Assembly (NCBI RefSeq): GCF_041296385.1
Contig: NW_027183620.1
Coordinates: 1-64,000, forward strand
Source of the DNA: Aphelocoma coerulescens
Lineage: Eukaryota > Chordata > Aves > Passeriformes > Corvidae
Reading direction: 5' to 3'
DNA: 64,000 bases
Below, piece after piece: positions 1-18,717 of this stretch. The notes under the pieces were generated by a model that searched no databases, was not told where the DNA came from, and was given only the letters and a program-made list of their open reading frames with translations. The position numbers and the translations under genes were made by a program. The stretch's first letter is position 1; each line of letters starts with the position of its first letter.

Positions 1-235
1 AAGAGAAGAGAGAGAAGAGAAGAGAGAGAAGAGAAGAGAAGAGAAGAGAAGAGAAGAGAAGAGAAGAGAGAAGAGAAGAGAAGAGAAGAGAAGAGAAGAG
101 AAGAGAAGAGAAGAGAAGAGAAGAGAAGAGAAGAGAAGAGAAGAGAAGAGAAGAGAAGAGAAGAGAAGAGAAGAGAAGAGAAGAGAAGAGAAGAGAAGAG
201 AAGAGAAGAGAAGAGAAGAGAAGAGAAGAGAAGAG
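1..235. repeat. (GAGAA)n simple repeat
   Basis: Almost pure AAGAG/GAGAA pentanucleotide tract with a few phase slips near its left end. The whole tract is purine on the + strand. It is cut by the window start, so its true length is unknown. Confidence 0.95.
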
Positions 236-581
236 CCGCACCGAGACGCGTCTCCCCCCGCCCGCGTCTGAAGGAGCTGCACCGAGGGACGGGCGGAGGT
301 TGAGTAGATTAAAATACAGAGAACAGAGTAAAAGAGAATAAAAAACTGCACCGGGATGTCCGCGGCGCCCGGTGTCACTGACGAGCCGCACGGCGGGACG
401 GGCGCTGTCGGGTGTGGCCAGAAGGGCAGTGCCGAGGAGGGTGAGAGGTGAGAATAGAAAAAAACAGTAGGGAGAATAGAATAAAATGCAATAAAAGACC
501 CACACCAGGGAATCTCCGCAGCCCCGTGTCACTGAAGAGTTGCACCGAGAGAGCGGCGAGAGGTGACGGTGGTGAAAAGTG
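236..581. repeat. degenerate satellite-like tandem repeat
   Basis: Three imperfect copies of a unit of roughly 110-150 bp can be recognised. Each opens with GAGCYGCACCGAGGGACGGG-like sequence (near 270, 380 and 535), continues into an A-rich GAGAATAAAA-like half, and ends in GTGTCACTGA. The A-rich half resembles the neighbouring GAGAA tract, which may have grown out of it. No gene is seen here. Confidence 0.55.
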
Positions 582-737
582 GAGTATTGCTGATGTAGGG
601 AAGCTGAGAATTATCCTGGAGCTAGAAATGGACCAATCGTCATCCTGATGATTAAGCTATGAAAGAAAAAGCTGGGACTCAGCAGAACTGGACCAGGCAT
701 GAGCTGTCAGCCTGAACAGGTCACCAGGAGGACAGAA

Positions 738-777
738 TGATGAAGATGAAGATGAAGATGAAGATGAAGATGAAGAA
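738..777 (+). repeat. (GATGAA)n microsatellite
   Basis: Hexanucleotide GATGAA run. The duplicate copy at about 9747-9793 has one more unit, and this accounts for the 6-bp change in offset between the two segments. Confidence 0.9.
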
Positions 778-2479
778 GTAGCTGGAAGACCCTTGGTTTC
801 AGCCCTTGGTTTCAGCAGGACTGGCAATAAAAGGCTGTAAAACCTTCAGAACCCTGGAAGATTCCCTTCCTTGCCACACTGGGCCTAAGCTGGACAGCGC
901 CTTCGAAGCCGTGCGCTCTGGACGGGCTGTCCTGTTCATGGCTTTGCGCTGCTTCCCAGCGGCCCAAGGCTCTCCCCCCTCACAGAGGGGCCCTGCCCCG
1001 CCCCACGCGCCCCGTGGCCGCTCCCGCTCCGCCCGCCCTGCGGAGATGTTGCCCCCCCACCCGCCCCCCGTGCCCTGGCATCCCCCAGCGCCAGCCGCCC
1101 CTCAGGGAGGGGCAGGAGGAGGGAGCAGGCCCCGCTTGTTCCCCTTTCCTGGCGGTCACGTGGCATCCAAGAGCCAAGGAGGGCTGAAATGGCACGTCCC
1201 CCAAACGCTTCCCTCTCTGGTCCTTTTGGGGCACTAACGCGCTCTGCTCAAGGGAGTCCGAGGGCCTACGCTCGGCTTTCCCTGCTAAGGCCTCATTCTT
1301 CCTTCTGTAAGCTCTATAACTGCCTGGTTGACGTTAGCTCTCTAGGAGATGGGGAAAACGAGACGCTTTCAAATTGGGAGAATTACCCTGGTAAATTACT
1401 GCAGTTTTTCAGCAACAGAATTTCAAGGTGCAGCTGGGCCTTTCAGCCATTGCATCGATTTTCAAATGGCACCCGCAGCATCCGACGTGTGAAGAGCCCA
1501 GTGTGAAGCTCCTCAAAGACACTGCAGCAGTTGTCCCCCAGCAGACAGGACGTGTCTGTGCTGAGTCACCAGAAAAGAGAGCTAAGCCCGGAGTCATTCG
1601 TGCATGGGCAAGCAGAGTTGGTTTCCAGAAGAGTTTCATGCACTCGTTTCCCTCTCCCACTCAGTACTTGCTCTCCTCTTTCAAGCTGGCTCCTGCCTTT
1701 AACTGGAGCTTTTGACAGAGAAGGGAATGACTGCATCTCATTTTCTTTGGGATGTGGCTATCCAAATGTCTGCAAGGAATCTTACAGGGAGCATGGAGCC
1801 TGGGCAAACATCTGTGAGGCTGCAGCTTTTGACTGCTTGAAACGGGCCTTCTTTGGGCTCGGCACCTGCAGGCCACCGCAGAGCGGTAGCCGCAGGCTGC
1901 TGCCAGAGCTGCAACACAACAAAACTGTGGCAGCTCGAGAATCAGCGCGCAGCTCTTCTGCATGTTGTCCGACGTTAAGGTGCCAAAGAAAGAGCAAGCA
2001 GGAAGAGAGGAGCTTTGTGTCAGGAGACAAGCCAACACCTCCCTGCCAGAAAGGGAGGTCAGGCTCCAAAGTGAGTCCGAGCAAAGGTCAGCATGCACCT
2101 ACGTGCTCAAGAGGCAACTGCGCACTGCAGTACTCCTGGAAACTGATTTCCTTGGCTTCTTTTGTCCCCTAAATGTCATCAAAGCAGTTAGGGCTTTCAG
2201 AAGCAACAAAGATGCCAGCAGGAACAAGCACACTTGCTTTTAGTCAAAGCCTTGGGGAGGAAAAGCCACGTTTGCTTGGATTTCTTGGGGGCCTGCTGGA
2301 TCGGTGCATTTTCGGAGTTACCCCGGGATGCCTTGAGCACTGGCTTATGGACGGTAAGGATTTTTTCTCCTGCTTTATGACTGAGGAGATCTTCCCAGGC
2401 TTTTCTTTTGCGTCAGCTGTACAGAAGATTTCGGTTGCCGGGCGTAACTACGCCAACAGAGCCAGAGCGGCTGCTATTG

Positions 2480-2487
2480 TGACGTCA
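2480..2487. promoter_or_regulatory. perfect CRE palindrome upstream of PAK3-like exon 1
   Basis: TGACGTCA lies about 209 bp upstream of the start codon at 2696. This is the consensus cAMP-response element bound by CREB/ATF factors. The equivalent site in the duplicate copy (11495-11502) reads TGACATCA, which breaks the central CpG. Promoter function is inferred from position and motif only. Confidence 0.45.
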
Positions 2488-2695
2488 AGGGAGCCGGGCC
2501 GCATCACAGTGCTGTCAGCGCGACGTTGTCCCGGCGCGCGCGAGGCCTCCTTGTCCAGAGCAGCTCTTTGGCTCGCTCGCTGCAGGAGGACCCTCGTGAC
2601 TGAGGCGTTCTCAGCAGACGGCCTGCACCCCGAGAGGAGTCTTGGTTTTTCCCCCGGGTGGCATTCAGTGTGCAAACCCGCACAGCACTGCTAGA

Positions 2696-9382
<6,687 letters not shown>

Positions 9383-9590
9383 GGAGGCCTTGGTGCCCCG
9401 CCAGCCCAGAGGAGTGAAGAGGGGATGTACCGTATTTAAGAGAAGATTCGGCCATCCCCTGAGTTTTATAATTTAGCTGTTCCATAGTTAGGAAGTTTAT
9501 GGTTTTGAGATTTTCTTAGCTTAGCTGGTTTTCGTTAGGACTCCAGTCCCCAGAAAGTTTCATTAAAGGAGCATTGTTTAGCTAAGAGTA
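9383..9590 (+). other. 3' untranslated region with ATTAAA polyadenylation signal
   Basis: The stretch between the PAK3-like stop codon and the start of the duplicated segment contains ATTAAA at 9562-9567, the commonest variant of the polyadenylation hexamer. The duplicated upstream block of the second copy starts only about 24 bp after it. Confidence 0.6.
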
Positions 9591-12413
9591 GAGTATTGCT
9601 GATGTAGGGAAGCTGAGAACTATCCTGGAGCTAGAAATGGACCAATCGTCATCCTGATGATTAAGCTATGAAAGAAAAAGCTGGGACTCAGCAGAACTGG
9701 ACCAGGCATGAGCTGTCAGCCTGAACAGGTCACCAGGAGGACAGAATGATGAAGATGAAGATGAAGATGAAGATGAAGATGAAGATGAAGAAGTAGCTGG
9801 AAGACCCTTGGTTTCAGCCCTTGGTTTCAGCAGGACTGGCAATAAAAGGCTGTAAAACCTTCAGAACCCTGGAAGATTCCCTTCCTTGCCACACTGGGCC
9901 TAAGCTGGACAGCGCCTTCGAAGCCGTGCGCTCTGGACGGGCTGTCCTGTTCATGGCTTTGCGCTGCTTCCCAGCGGCCCAAGGCTCTCCCCCCTCACAG
10001 AGGGGCCCTGCCCCGCCCCACGCGCCCCATGGCCGCTCCCGCTCCGCCCGCCCTGCGGAGATGTTGCCCCCCCACCCGCCCCCCGTGCCCTGGCATCCCC
10101 CAGCGCCAGCCGCCCCTCAGGGAGGGGCAGGAGGAGGGAGCAGGCCCCGCTTGTTCCCCTTTCCTGGCGGTCACGTGGCATCCAAGAGCCAAGGAGGGCT
10201 GAAATGGCACGTCCCCCAAACGCTTCCCTCTCTGGTCCTTTTGGGGCACTAACGCGCTCTGCTCAAGGGAGTCCGAGGGCCTACGCTCGGCTTTCCCTGC
10301 TAAGGCCTCATTCTTCCTTCTGTAAGCTCTACAACTGGCTGGTTGACGTTAGCTCTCTAGGAGATGGGGAAAACGAGACGCTTTCAAACTGGGGGAATTA
10401 CCCTGGTAAATTACTGCAGTTTTTCAGCAACAGAATTTCAAGGTGCAGCTGGGCCTTTCAGCCATTGCATCGATTTTCAAATGGCACCCGCAGCATCCGA
10501 CGTGTGAAGAGCCCAGTGTGAAGCTCCTCAAAGACACTGCAGCAGTTGTCCCCCAGCAGACAGGACGTGTCTGTGCTGAGTCACCAGAAAAGAGAGCTAA
10601 GCCCAGAGTCATTCGTGCATGGGCAAGCAGAGTTGGTTTCCAGAGGAGTTGCATGCACTCGTTTCCCTCTCCCACTCAGTACTTGCTCTCCTCTTTCAAG
10701 CTGGCTCCTGCCTTTAACTGGAGCTTTTGACAGAGAAGGGAATGACTGCATCTCATTTTCTTTGGGATGTGGCTATCCAAATGTCTGCAAGGAATCTTAC
10801 AGGGAGCATGGAGCCTGGGCAAACATCTGTGAGGCTGCAGCTTTTGACTGCTTGAAACGGGCCTTCTTTGGGCTCGGCACCTGCAGGCCACCGCAGAGCG
10901 GTAGCCGCAGGCTGCTGCCAGAGCTGCAACACAACAAAACTGTGGCAGCCCGAGAATCAGCGCGCAGCTCTTCTGCATGTTGTCCGACGTTAAGGTGCCA
11001 AAGAAAGAGCAAGCAGGAAGAGAGGAGCTTTGTGTCAGGAGACAAGCCAACACCTCCCTGCCAGAAAGGGAGGTCAGGCTCCAAAGTGAGTCCGAGCAAA
11101 GGTCAGCATGCACCTACGTGCTCAAGAAGCAACTGCGCACTGCAGTACTCCTGGAAACTGATTTCCTTGGCTTCTTTTGTCCCCTAAATGTCATCAAAGC
11201 AGTTAGGGCTTTCAGAAGCAACAAAGATGCCAGCAGGAACAAGCACACTTGCTTTTAGTCAAAGCCTTGGGGAGGAAAAGCCACGTTTGCTTGGATTTCT
11301 TGGGGGCCTGCTGGATCGGTGCATTTTCGGAGTTACCCCGGGATGCCTTGAGCACTGGCTTATGGACGGTAAGGATTTTTTCTCCTGCTTTATGACTGAG
11401 GAGATCTTCCCAGGCTTTTCTTTTGCGTCAGCTGTACAGAAGATTTCGGTTGCCGGGCGTAACTACGCCAACAGAGCCAGAGCGGCTGCTATTGTGACAT
11501 CAAGGGAGCCGGGCCGCATCACAGTGCTGTCAGCGCGACGTTGTCCCGGCGCGCGCGAGGCCTCCTTGTCCAGAGCAGCTCTTTGGCTCGCTCGCTGCAG
11601 GAGGACCCTCGTGACTGAGGCGTTCTCAGCAGACGGCCTGCACCCCGAGAGGAGTCTTGGTTTTTCCCCTGGGTGGCATTCAGTGTGCAAACCCGCACAG
11701 CACTGCTAGAATGATCGGGCAAGTCTGTGCCGCGGTTTGCACGGTTTTTTCTGTGGCGTATTCCGGCTACTTCCTGACCCACCTGACTCGTAAGTAAAGG
11801 TTTATCCTGGGGGTAGCCATCACACGGCTTTTGCTTCACTTTGCTCTTGATGCTCGTTTGTAGTGATGAAGCAGATTTGGGAGCAAAAGTGCCATTAAGG
11901 TGCCGCTCCTTTGCTAAAGCTCCTGCCAACAGCATCAGCTAAAAAGGGGGTGTCTGCACTCGCTGGCGGCTGGAGAGTATTTGCAACGTAACCTGCAGGG
12001 GTTGCGTTCCCTCCACGGGAGAGCGCGTGGCATTGGACACTGTCATTTCCTCAGCTTGCTGCTTCAGCCGAGACAACCTGCAAATTGCAGGCTGGCAGGG
12101 AGCCTCACAAGTACTTCTAAAACTTGCCCAGGAGTGAGGGAAAGCACTTTCTTGCTCCAAATCCTGCCATTAGAGGCCTTGGCTCTCTGCTGTGACCCTT
12201 GACGGTGTGCCAAGAGAGCAATTCCCTTGGCAATGAAGTGCAAGCTCCTAACCGCTTAGGCTTTGCTCCTGAACCCAGGAGCTGTTCCTGGGCTGCTTTA
12301 GAAGAGAACCGCCACAGCTATGGGGCCCTTTGTGGAAGCTTTCCTGGGGGATCATTTGCAGCAAATGGATGGGAATTAGTGCATGCAATTTATTAAAACA
12401 AACAAACAAACAA
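9591..12413 (+). repeat. tandem segmental duplication, copy B (orphan PAK3-like 5' region)
   Basis: Near-identical to 582-3400, with only scattered substitutions and 1-6 bp indels. It keeps the upstream region, the GATGAA run and exon 1, and ends at an AAAC/CAAA tract beyond which the sequence is unrelated. No further PAK exon follows. The high similarity points to a recent duplication or to gene conversion. Confidence 0.9.
11711..11789 (+). pseudogene. orphan first coding exon of a PAK3-like gene
   Basis: Same 79-bp exon as 2696-2774: ATG, the hydrophobic N-terminal segment and an intact GTAAGT donor. No downstream kinase exon exists before the segment ends, so it cannot encode a kinase alone. 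If its promoter works, transcription would run into LTR sequence. Confidence 0.8.
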
Positions 12414-12699
12414 AAAATTAGTGGTGGGAAAGCCTACTCCTATTAAGGAGCCTTTAGAAATATTTTTTTGCTTTTGGACCAGCCAAAAGCCAGCCTAGCA
12501 CTGTAAGTCCTTTTTCTCTACCTGAGCTCTAGTGCTGTTTCAGCCAGAAGATCTAAAATCCCTGCGCTCCTGGGGCATACCATCTATCGAGCCATAGGAT
12601 CCCAAATTTTTATATTTTGCTAATTTTTGTAATTTTTCAATTTTTCCATTTTTAATAAATTATTTTAATTTTTAACTAAGAGTTGTCTCATTTCTCACA
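12414..12699. other. A/T-rich unannotated stretch
   Basis: Unique-looking sequence with runs of T and A between 12600 and 12680. No gene or known element was recognised. Confidence 0.4.
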
Positions 12700-12851
12700 C
12701 ACAGCGTGGTCCCAGTGGCTCCCAGTCACACCCAGTATGGTTACTTTCACTCTCAGTAAGAGTCCAATGTGGCTCCAGTCACTTCCAGTATGAACCCAGT
12801 CACTCCCTGTATGATAGCATTTGCCCCCACTGTGGTCCCAGTTGCTCCCAG
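12700..12851. repeat. degenerate short tandem repeat (CCCAGT-type)
   Basis: Repeats of about 20-25 bp built on CCCAGTnnCTCCCAGT and CCAGTATG motifs, typical of avian minisatellite filler. It ends exactly where the LTR-like sequence begins. Confidence 0.55.
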
Positions 12852-13812
12852 TGTCTTGGTTTGAAAGACAGGTGTCTGCCAAGGAAGGCAGGAGTCTCTC
12901 CTGAAATGGAAGGAAAAAAAATTGCAACCCCCTTCCCTCTGAATTATTATAATTTTGAAATTAAGGAGCTTTATAGGCAAAGATATGAGGAACAGGAATA
13001 ACAGTTCTTTACTAATATATATCTATATGTGTATAACCAGTCAAACAAACAGCAATAGCTATGGCAGTAACAGCAAACAATCACAAACCCAGTCCCAGCC
13101 TTCTTGGCTGTCAGGCCGTTTCCCCTTGGGTGCAGTTCTGCTCTCAGCCAGCAGTGGCGCTGGCGGCTCCTGGTGAGCAGGGCAGGTGCGATGGTTCCCC
13201 CACGGCTGCAGGGGGCGCTCCGGAGCGAGCTCGGGGAGCACACGGCACTGACGGCCTGGGATCCCGGGAAGGGATGGAACAAAGATTTCAAAAACCCCCT
13301 GGGCAGCCGATCCCGATGTCCAGCCGGACCCTCGGGAACAGCAGGCTGGAATGGCAGGCTGGAACGGCAGGCTGGAACAGCAGGGATGAGCACAAATCCT
13401 GCATGGCAGACAAGATGTATCAAAGTTCTGGAGCTGCGGTGGGAACCCCCGGAGGTCTCGGCAGGCAGGGAGAGCCGGGCTACAGAGCAGCGAAGGCTTG
13501 AAGCAATGGCAGCGGCAGGGCGGCCGCAGCCTGGCTCCCAGCGGGACAGGGAAGGCGGGCTTGGGAATCCCGGGGTCTCTCCGGTAGAAGGAAAGCAGCC
13601 GAAGAAGCAGCCTCTCTCTCCGTCATCCAAAACGCCAGGGACTGACTGCCCACACAGCCAGGTGAAAAAAAGAGTAGCAAGATGCACCCCACCCCTATGG
13701 CCAGGTTTTCTGTTTTTCTTAAGCACCCAGTAATTTGTCCCCGTGGCAACATGGATGGGGAAAATTCCTTTAACAGAAGAAAACCCCAGGAGAACTCCCA
13801 AAACCCCAACAT
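12852..13812. mobile_element. LTR-like endogenous retrovirus element A
   Basis: Begins TGTCTTGGTTTGAAAGACAG, followed by GGTGTCTGCCAAGGAAGGCAG and an A/T-rich TTATTATAATTTTGAAATTA block, which I recognise from memory as the terminal sequence of a common songbird ERV LTR. The right boundary near 13812 is approximate. Within it, 13345-13380 has three copies of a GGCAGGCTGGAA motif. No retroviral coding frame was seen, so it may be solo or rearranged. Confidence 0.5.
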
Positions 13813-14877
13813 TCTGTTACAAGCTTCCTGCAGATTGTTCCATCTCTGCTCTCCATATGGAAAGATACAAAGATCCCTTTTGGTTCACACAGTTAAATGT
13901 CTGATGGGTCACACGGTGATACCTGTACAGATACACATCTGGAGAGAAAGCCAAACATCCATCGAACTCTCTCAACACCCACAGAGCCTGAACCAAACTC
14001 TACAAGGCCACGCAGCTTTACACAGAAATTCATACATCGATAAAACTGTACAACGGGATGCAGGTTTACACAGAAATTGATACACAGGAAAACACAACAA
14101 TCTGTGCTGTGTGAATACACTGACTTCTGTATAAAAATGGCTCCACATGGCGGGAACCGATACAGAACTGTGCGATTACCAAAGGACCCATCGACACTTC
14201 CATACCCTTGGAACTAAAGACACAGGACTGTAGAGCTCTCCAACTCTGTACATTCCTGTCTGGGGGTGAGTTTATGATGTGTATCCCCTATCGCTGCTCT
14301 CTGCCCAGAAATCAATCCTGTGCCTTTCTGTGCCTTTAAACTGAGCCCGACGGGGGAGAGAGAAAAAACCGAGCAAACTTTTCAAAGCAGTTGTTCAAGG
14401 ACACAGACACACACGCCTCTGTGTTCTGCTGCAGCAGCGAGAAGAGCGGAGGGAGCGCCCTGCTTGCTTTCCAGTCCGCTTTCGGCTCCTTTTCTCCAGA
14501 GGGAGATGGAGAGTTGAAGTTTGTTTTCCTGGGACTTGGGCTTTTTCCCTTCTTCACTTCTGGACTGTTTCAACATCAGAACACACCGGGAGAATTTTCC
14601 ACCGAGGCCCTGGAGGACACCAACCCAGCTCCAAGGAGGAGGAGAGAGAGCACACCTACAGAAGGACTCTGAAATCTTCCCAGGTTTCTCTCCACAGCGA
14701 GAGGTTTTAGTATTCAGCATTATTATCCTTTTCCTGTGTGTTTGTTAAATAAATAGGTTCTCTTTCACTTTCCTCAGAGGAAAATATTTTTTTCCCAGAC
14801 CTGGTGGGAGAGGGCTGGTTGTAACCTGCCTTCTGTCAGAGGATATTTTCCTGCAAATTTGTCCAAAGCAGCACACT
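13813..14877 (+). mobile_element. LTR-like endogenous retrovirus element B (TATA and AATAAA present)
   Basis: A TATAAAAA box lies at 14130-14137 and an AATAAA signal at 14748-14753. This is the U3-R order expected for a + strand LTR. The segment 14260-14877 (GAGTTTATGATGTGTATCCCC through a terminal TTTGTCCAAAGCAGCACA) resembles a passerine ERVL-type LTR from memory. The left boundary is uncertain. No internal retroviral genes are attached. Confidence 0.55.
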
Positions 14878-15594
14878 AAAATAAGTCAGTATTTATTTTG
14901 AGGGAAAATGATTTCTAATGGCATTTTGAGGGTCAACAAATACAAAGATAATAATAAGGATAAATACAAAGAAATACAGAGAAAATACAAAGAGGTGAAA
15001 GAGGACAGGAGCTCACTGGACAGGTCCTTGGCAGCGCCCGGGCAGACCCTGCATGAATTTGGCTGCCTGAATGCAGCTCTTGCCTGGGCACCAGGGGTGG
15101 CCCCCTCTGCGTGTCTCTCCCAGCACCACAGGGATGCTCCTACCCCTTCCCTGGTGCCCCAGGGTTCTGCAAGTGCCTTCTGGGGCCACCCAGACACCTC
15201 CCTGGGCCTCTGGAGGCCCCATGGCATGGTGCAGACAGGGACTGAATCAAAGTTGCCTTGGAAGATGGAGGCAGGAGAATATTGCCCACGATCTTCTTTC
15301 CAGCTGCCCCACACTCCTGCAAATCCTGCTGGGACACTCAGGCTCTCCATTCCGGGGCTCTGGAGCTCCCATGCAAACCCATCCATCACTGTGTCCCCTC
15401 TCACGTGGATATCAAGAAAATGACACAGCAATATCTAGAAAATGTGAACTTGATTGATTTGACTGCTCTAAAATTCTACAACTCGAGGGTGACTGGAAGA
15501 CTATGAGGTGACAATCTTATGCCTCCAAAAAGGGTCAACAGTTTGGAACTGGAACCCTCAGGGAAACTTCAGCTTCTGGGGGAAAAGGTGCCCT
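14878..15594. other. no gene recognised
   Basis: Contains a short A-rich ATACAAAGA-type low-complexity patch at 14936-15000 and then GC-rich single-copy-looking sequence. Open frames on both strands here lack recognisable domains and splice context. Confidence 0.4.
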
Positions 15595-15765
15595 TCCTCC
15601 TCTCTCCCTTTGCTTTATACATCTGAGCTGGAGTCATATGGTTGGAACATCCCCTTGGCTGATTTGGGTCCGCTGGTCTGGCTGTGTCCCCTGCCAGGAT
15701 CCTGCCCACTCCCATCCCCTCTGATGGGGGAAGGAATGGCAGAGGGACAGCGCTGCTGGGCAGTA
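15595..15765. mobile_element. degenerate ERV LTR fragment
   Basis: TTTATACATCTGAGCTGG through CTGGCTGTGTCCCCTGCCAG aligns by eye with the better-preserved block at 36048-36150, which has the same order of motifs. It is an avian ERV LTR-type sequence, truncated at both ends. Confidence 0.4.
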
Positions 15766-17599
15766 GCCAGAACACCGCTCTATTATCAGCACCCGTCCAG
15801 CTACCAATGCAAAGCACAGCCCTGGAAGGCCCATGAACTTTCCCTCAGGCAGACCCAACACACGGGACTTGAGCTGCCAGCGGCCCAGGTCACCCTCTGC
15901 CAGCCCCGCTCCTTGGACCTTGTGTCCCCACAAGCAGACACAAAGTGTTTCTGCTGCTCCTCCTCCTGCGCAAATCCACAGAGAGCTGGGATTTTTCCAA
16001 GTCTCGTGTCTCTATTGTGCCGTATTCCCAAAGAAGCAGCAGCCCCTCCTGATGAACACGGCGAGTTGCACGGATGCTTGTCAGCTCCACTGCCTGCCTA
16101 GAAATCTGGAAACTGCTTCTAAATGCTGCTCCCTTCAGCTCTTGGGCACCGACTGACACAGAGCTGGGAAAAAAATGCCCTGGCTGCTGGCTGACAAGGT
16201 GAGTTCCGCCAGAGTCAGAGCTCTGTGGGAAATCTCTATCCATGCCTCTCCTTTGAATAGACCCTGACAGGGGGTGCGCAGGAATGTGTCCTGTATGGAA
16301 AGGAAGGAGTGTGCAAGCACCGTGACTGACACTTTCCCTCTCCATGTGCGTTCCACAGCTATGGGTACACAGACGTGATGGAAAGCCTGGTACAGCCAGA
16401 GCCTTCTGTCCCTGCAGAAGGGAGCGCGGCGGGTGGGGGCGGTTGGTGGGCAGCGAGTCCCGGACAGCGGGCGAGATCCGGCTCCACAGGTGCCAGGCCC
16501 CGCTAAGGCTTAATGCCGCCTCCTCGGCAACAGGAAAGGCCTTCAGCCTCGTCCCTGCCAAGAGGGGCGGTGCTGGCCTGGCCGCACAGCTCGTTTTCCC
16601 CACAGGTTGCAGGAGATGAGATCACAACGCTTGCAAACACCGACTGCGAGCCACAGCTCTGGGTGCTCACCATGAACCTCAGCTCTGCGAGCGCTGTCTG
16701 CCCCAGGCTCCAGGGGATGCACTGGGAGCCCGGCTGGGCTCTGCCCTGGGGCCATCCTCCAGGGACAGCTGCAAACAGGGAGCATTTGGTTGCCACAAAG
16801 AGCCAAGCCATGGCTGCAGGGAGCTGCTCCGGCTGTGGCCTGCACTGTTGTGTGCTGTGCTCTGGGGCTGCTGCTCCCCACAGAGGGGACTGCACTGGGG
16901 TGCCAGAGGAGACAGAGAAGCTCCAGCTTAAGCCTAACTGGGCTGGGTGGCTGGGCTGGGAAGGGTGGCGAGGGTCAAGGGCATTCACAGAGCTCATCCT
17001 GCTTTGTGAAGAATGAGGAAAAGGAAGTGGGAAGCCAGCAGTGAGCAGAGCTGAGGCCTGGAGAGCAGCTCTGAATGACCCCCAAATCTCACCAGACCTT
17101 TGAGACATTGCTGTTCTTCAGCCAGTGACAACACGAGTCCCTAAACCTGGGGCTCATTCTTCCTCATGGCCAGGGCCATCAAGGAAGGCTACAGTGCAAT
17201 GGGGACTGCGGTGAGCTGGGAACTCACTGGGGGAAAGAGGGAGCACTTGTGGAGCAAAAGGCAGGTGGGGGAGAGAACTGTTCAGAGAAGGGCTGGGCTT
17301 CAGCTTGAGCAAGCTGAAAAATGGCATTGGGGGTCATCCCAGACTGATTTCATTTCAGAAGTTACTGAACAAGTTTGTTATTGGGGGGGTGTCATATTTT
17401 CCCCCGGAGGTGCACACTCTGCAAACTTGAGCTGCACTGCCGAGCTACTCAAGCACGTCTCTGCTGCAGGTCACGGCGTTTCTTCTTTGGCTTCTCGTGG
17501 CCCCGGGGCTGAGCCGCAGCAGAGCCTTGGTGGAGCCCAGAGCAGCCTCAGCATCCACAGAGCCCGGCTGCAAGGAGAGAAAGCAGAAAGCACCCGTCA
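15766..17599. other. no gene recognised
   Basis: GC-moderate sequence without a convincing exon series. A conceptual frame around 16610-16700, after a good acceptor-like CCCCACAG, was inspected but no family could be assigned and no partner exons were found. Confidence 0.35.
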
Positions 17600-18553
17600 G
17601 CTGAAGGCTCCCGTCCCCCTTGTCCCAGCCGCCCGCGGTGCCCAGGCCGTGCTGGCCGCGCTCAGGGCGCTGCCCAAAGCTGCCCAGCATTGCTGCCTCT
17701 GGCAGGAGAGCAGGAGGGCAGGACACGTGCCCAGCCTGCAGCCGGCCGTGGCACAGCCACCTCCTCAGCAGCTGCCCAGAGCAGGATGCCGCTGTGCTCG
17801 CTGCCGTCTCCCAAAAGCCCTTATCCCAGCCGTGCCAAGAGGACGGGCACCCACCTCACGCCTCCCGCCGCCAGAAGAAAAGCTGCTCCCAAACGGTGTC
17901 CTCAGCCCTTCTCCAAGGGCATGTCCCATCCATGCCACAGCTGCTCCCAAGCACTTTGCCATCCGGACCAGACAGCACCTAGAATGCTTCCTTTGGAAAA
18001 ACAAACCATAAATCAATGAAAAGAGATTACAGACAAAAAGGGAAAACAAGGAAAAAGGTAAAAAATCTTCTCCCTGCTGGGCCTTGAGGAAGGTCCAAGC
18101 CTGCCATGCGAGGGAAAACCCCACCCACGGGCCAGGGCAGCCCACGCTTTCTGCCTTCCCCCTGCACTGCCCCCAAAAGTCATGCTGAGCCCAAAGCAAA
18201 CAAGGGCACTGGAGCAGCCCAAGCCCTTCCTTGCCTGCAGAGCAAAGCAGCCCATGCACAGCTTCTGGTGTCCAACCTCTGCTCCCACCATGGGGCTTTG
18301 TTTGTGTCGGGCTGGCTGCCCCAGCCCCAGCCCCAGCGCGGGCCACGGTGGGTGCTGGGGGCTGTTGGCAGGGCCAGGAGCAGACTCCCAGTTCAAAACC
18401 AGCCCAGCCCATCCCCCCAGCCCTGCCAAAAAGCAGCTTGGCAGCCGACTGAAGAATTGGTTGCATCCGCCCCAGCAAAGGGGGAAACCTTTGCTTCCCG
18501 GCCGGGCTGTGCAATGCACAAATCTGGGAGCATCCCCCTGCATGTGGACTCAT
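17600..18553 (-). other. PIM-derived intron-like flank shared with the 35 kb locus
   Basis: On the minus strand, part of this stretch (about 17614-17735: CCTGCCCTCCTGCT, GGCAGCAATGCTGGGCAGC, CGGCTGGGACAAGG) matches 35325-35435 on the + strand. It also resembles the last intron of the PIM1-like gene. It is therefore the continuation of a duplicated, inverted PIM relic. No intact exon was found in it. Confidence 0.45.
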
Positions 18554-18717
18554 CTGCAAATTCGCTGTGGAGCCTGGCTTTGGAGAAGGTGCCACAATTG
18601 AAGTCCATCATCTTCAGCTTGCCAGGTGGAGGAAGAGCTTGTCATCCTTGATGTCACCCTCCATGTCTCCAGCAGCAGCAGCCGCACCTGCCACAGCTTC
18701 TCCAGGGGCTCCTTCTT
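18554..18717 (-). pseudogene. internally deleted PIM-family kinase pseudogene (locus 1)
   Basis: Reading the minus strand from 18717, the frame gives KEPLEKLWQV, which matches the PIM start of kinase domain (KEPLE..YQVG). It then jumps directly to a segment matching the PIM region after the catalytic loop (LKMMDF.CGTFSK, ending before FAD). The glycine loop, VAIK lysine, hinge and HRD motif are all missing, and the DFG position reads DFN. The splice donor expected after the TTTGCAG end is ATGAGT instead of GTGAGT. It lies about 280 bp downstream of the PIM1-like last exon on the same strand and has a sister at 34971-35143 with the same deletion. Confidence 0.65.

Noticed and set aside
806..2694. 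Open frames of 143, 213 and 173 residues upstream of the PAK3-like exon 1
   Set aside because: They occur identically in the duplicate because the DNA was copied, have no domain or splice context, and overlap frames on the other strand.
14886..15431. 181-residue minus-strand open frame
   Set aside because: No recognisable domain. Its C-terminal part is translated from an A-rich low-complexity patch, and it has no splice or promoter support.
16610..16800. Possible exon after CCCCACAG on the plus strand
   Set aside because: The conceptual peptide matches no kinase or other family I know, and no partner exons with compatible phase were found.
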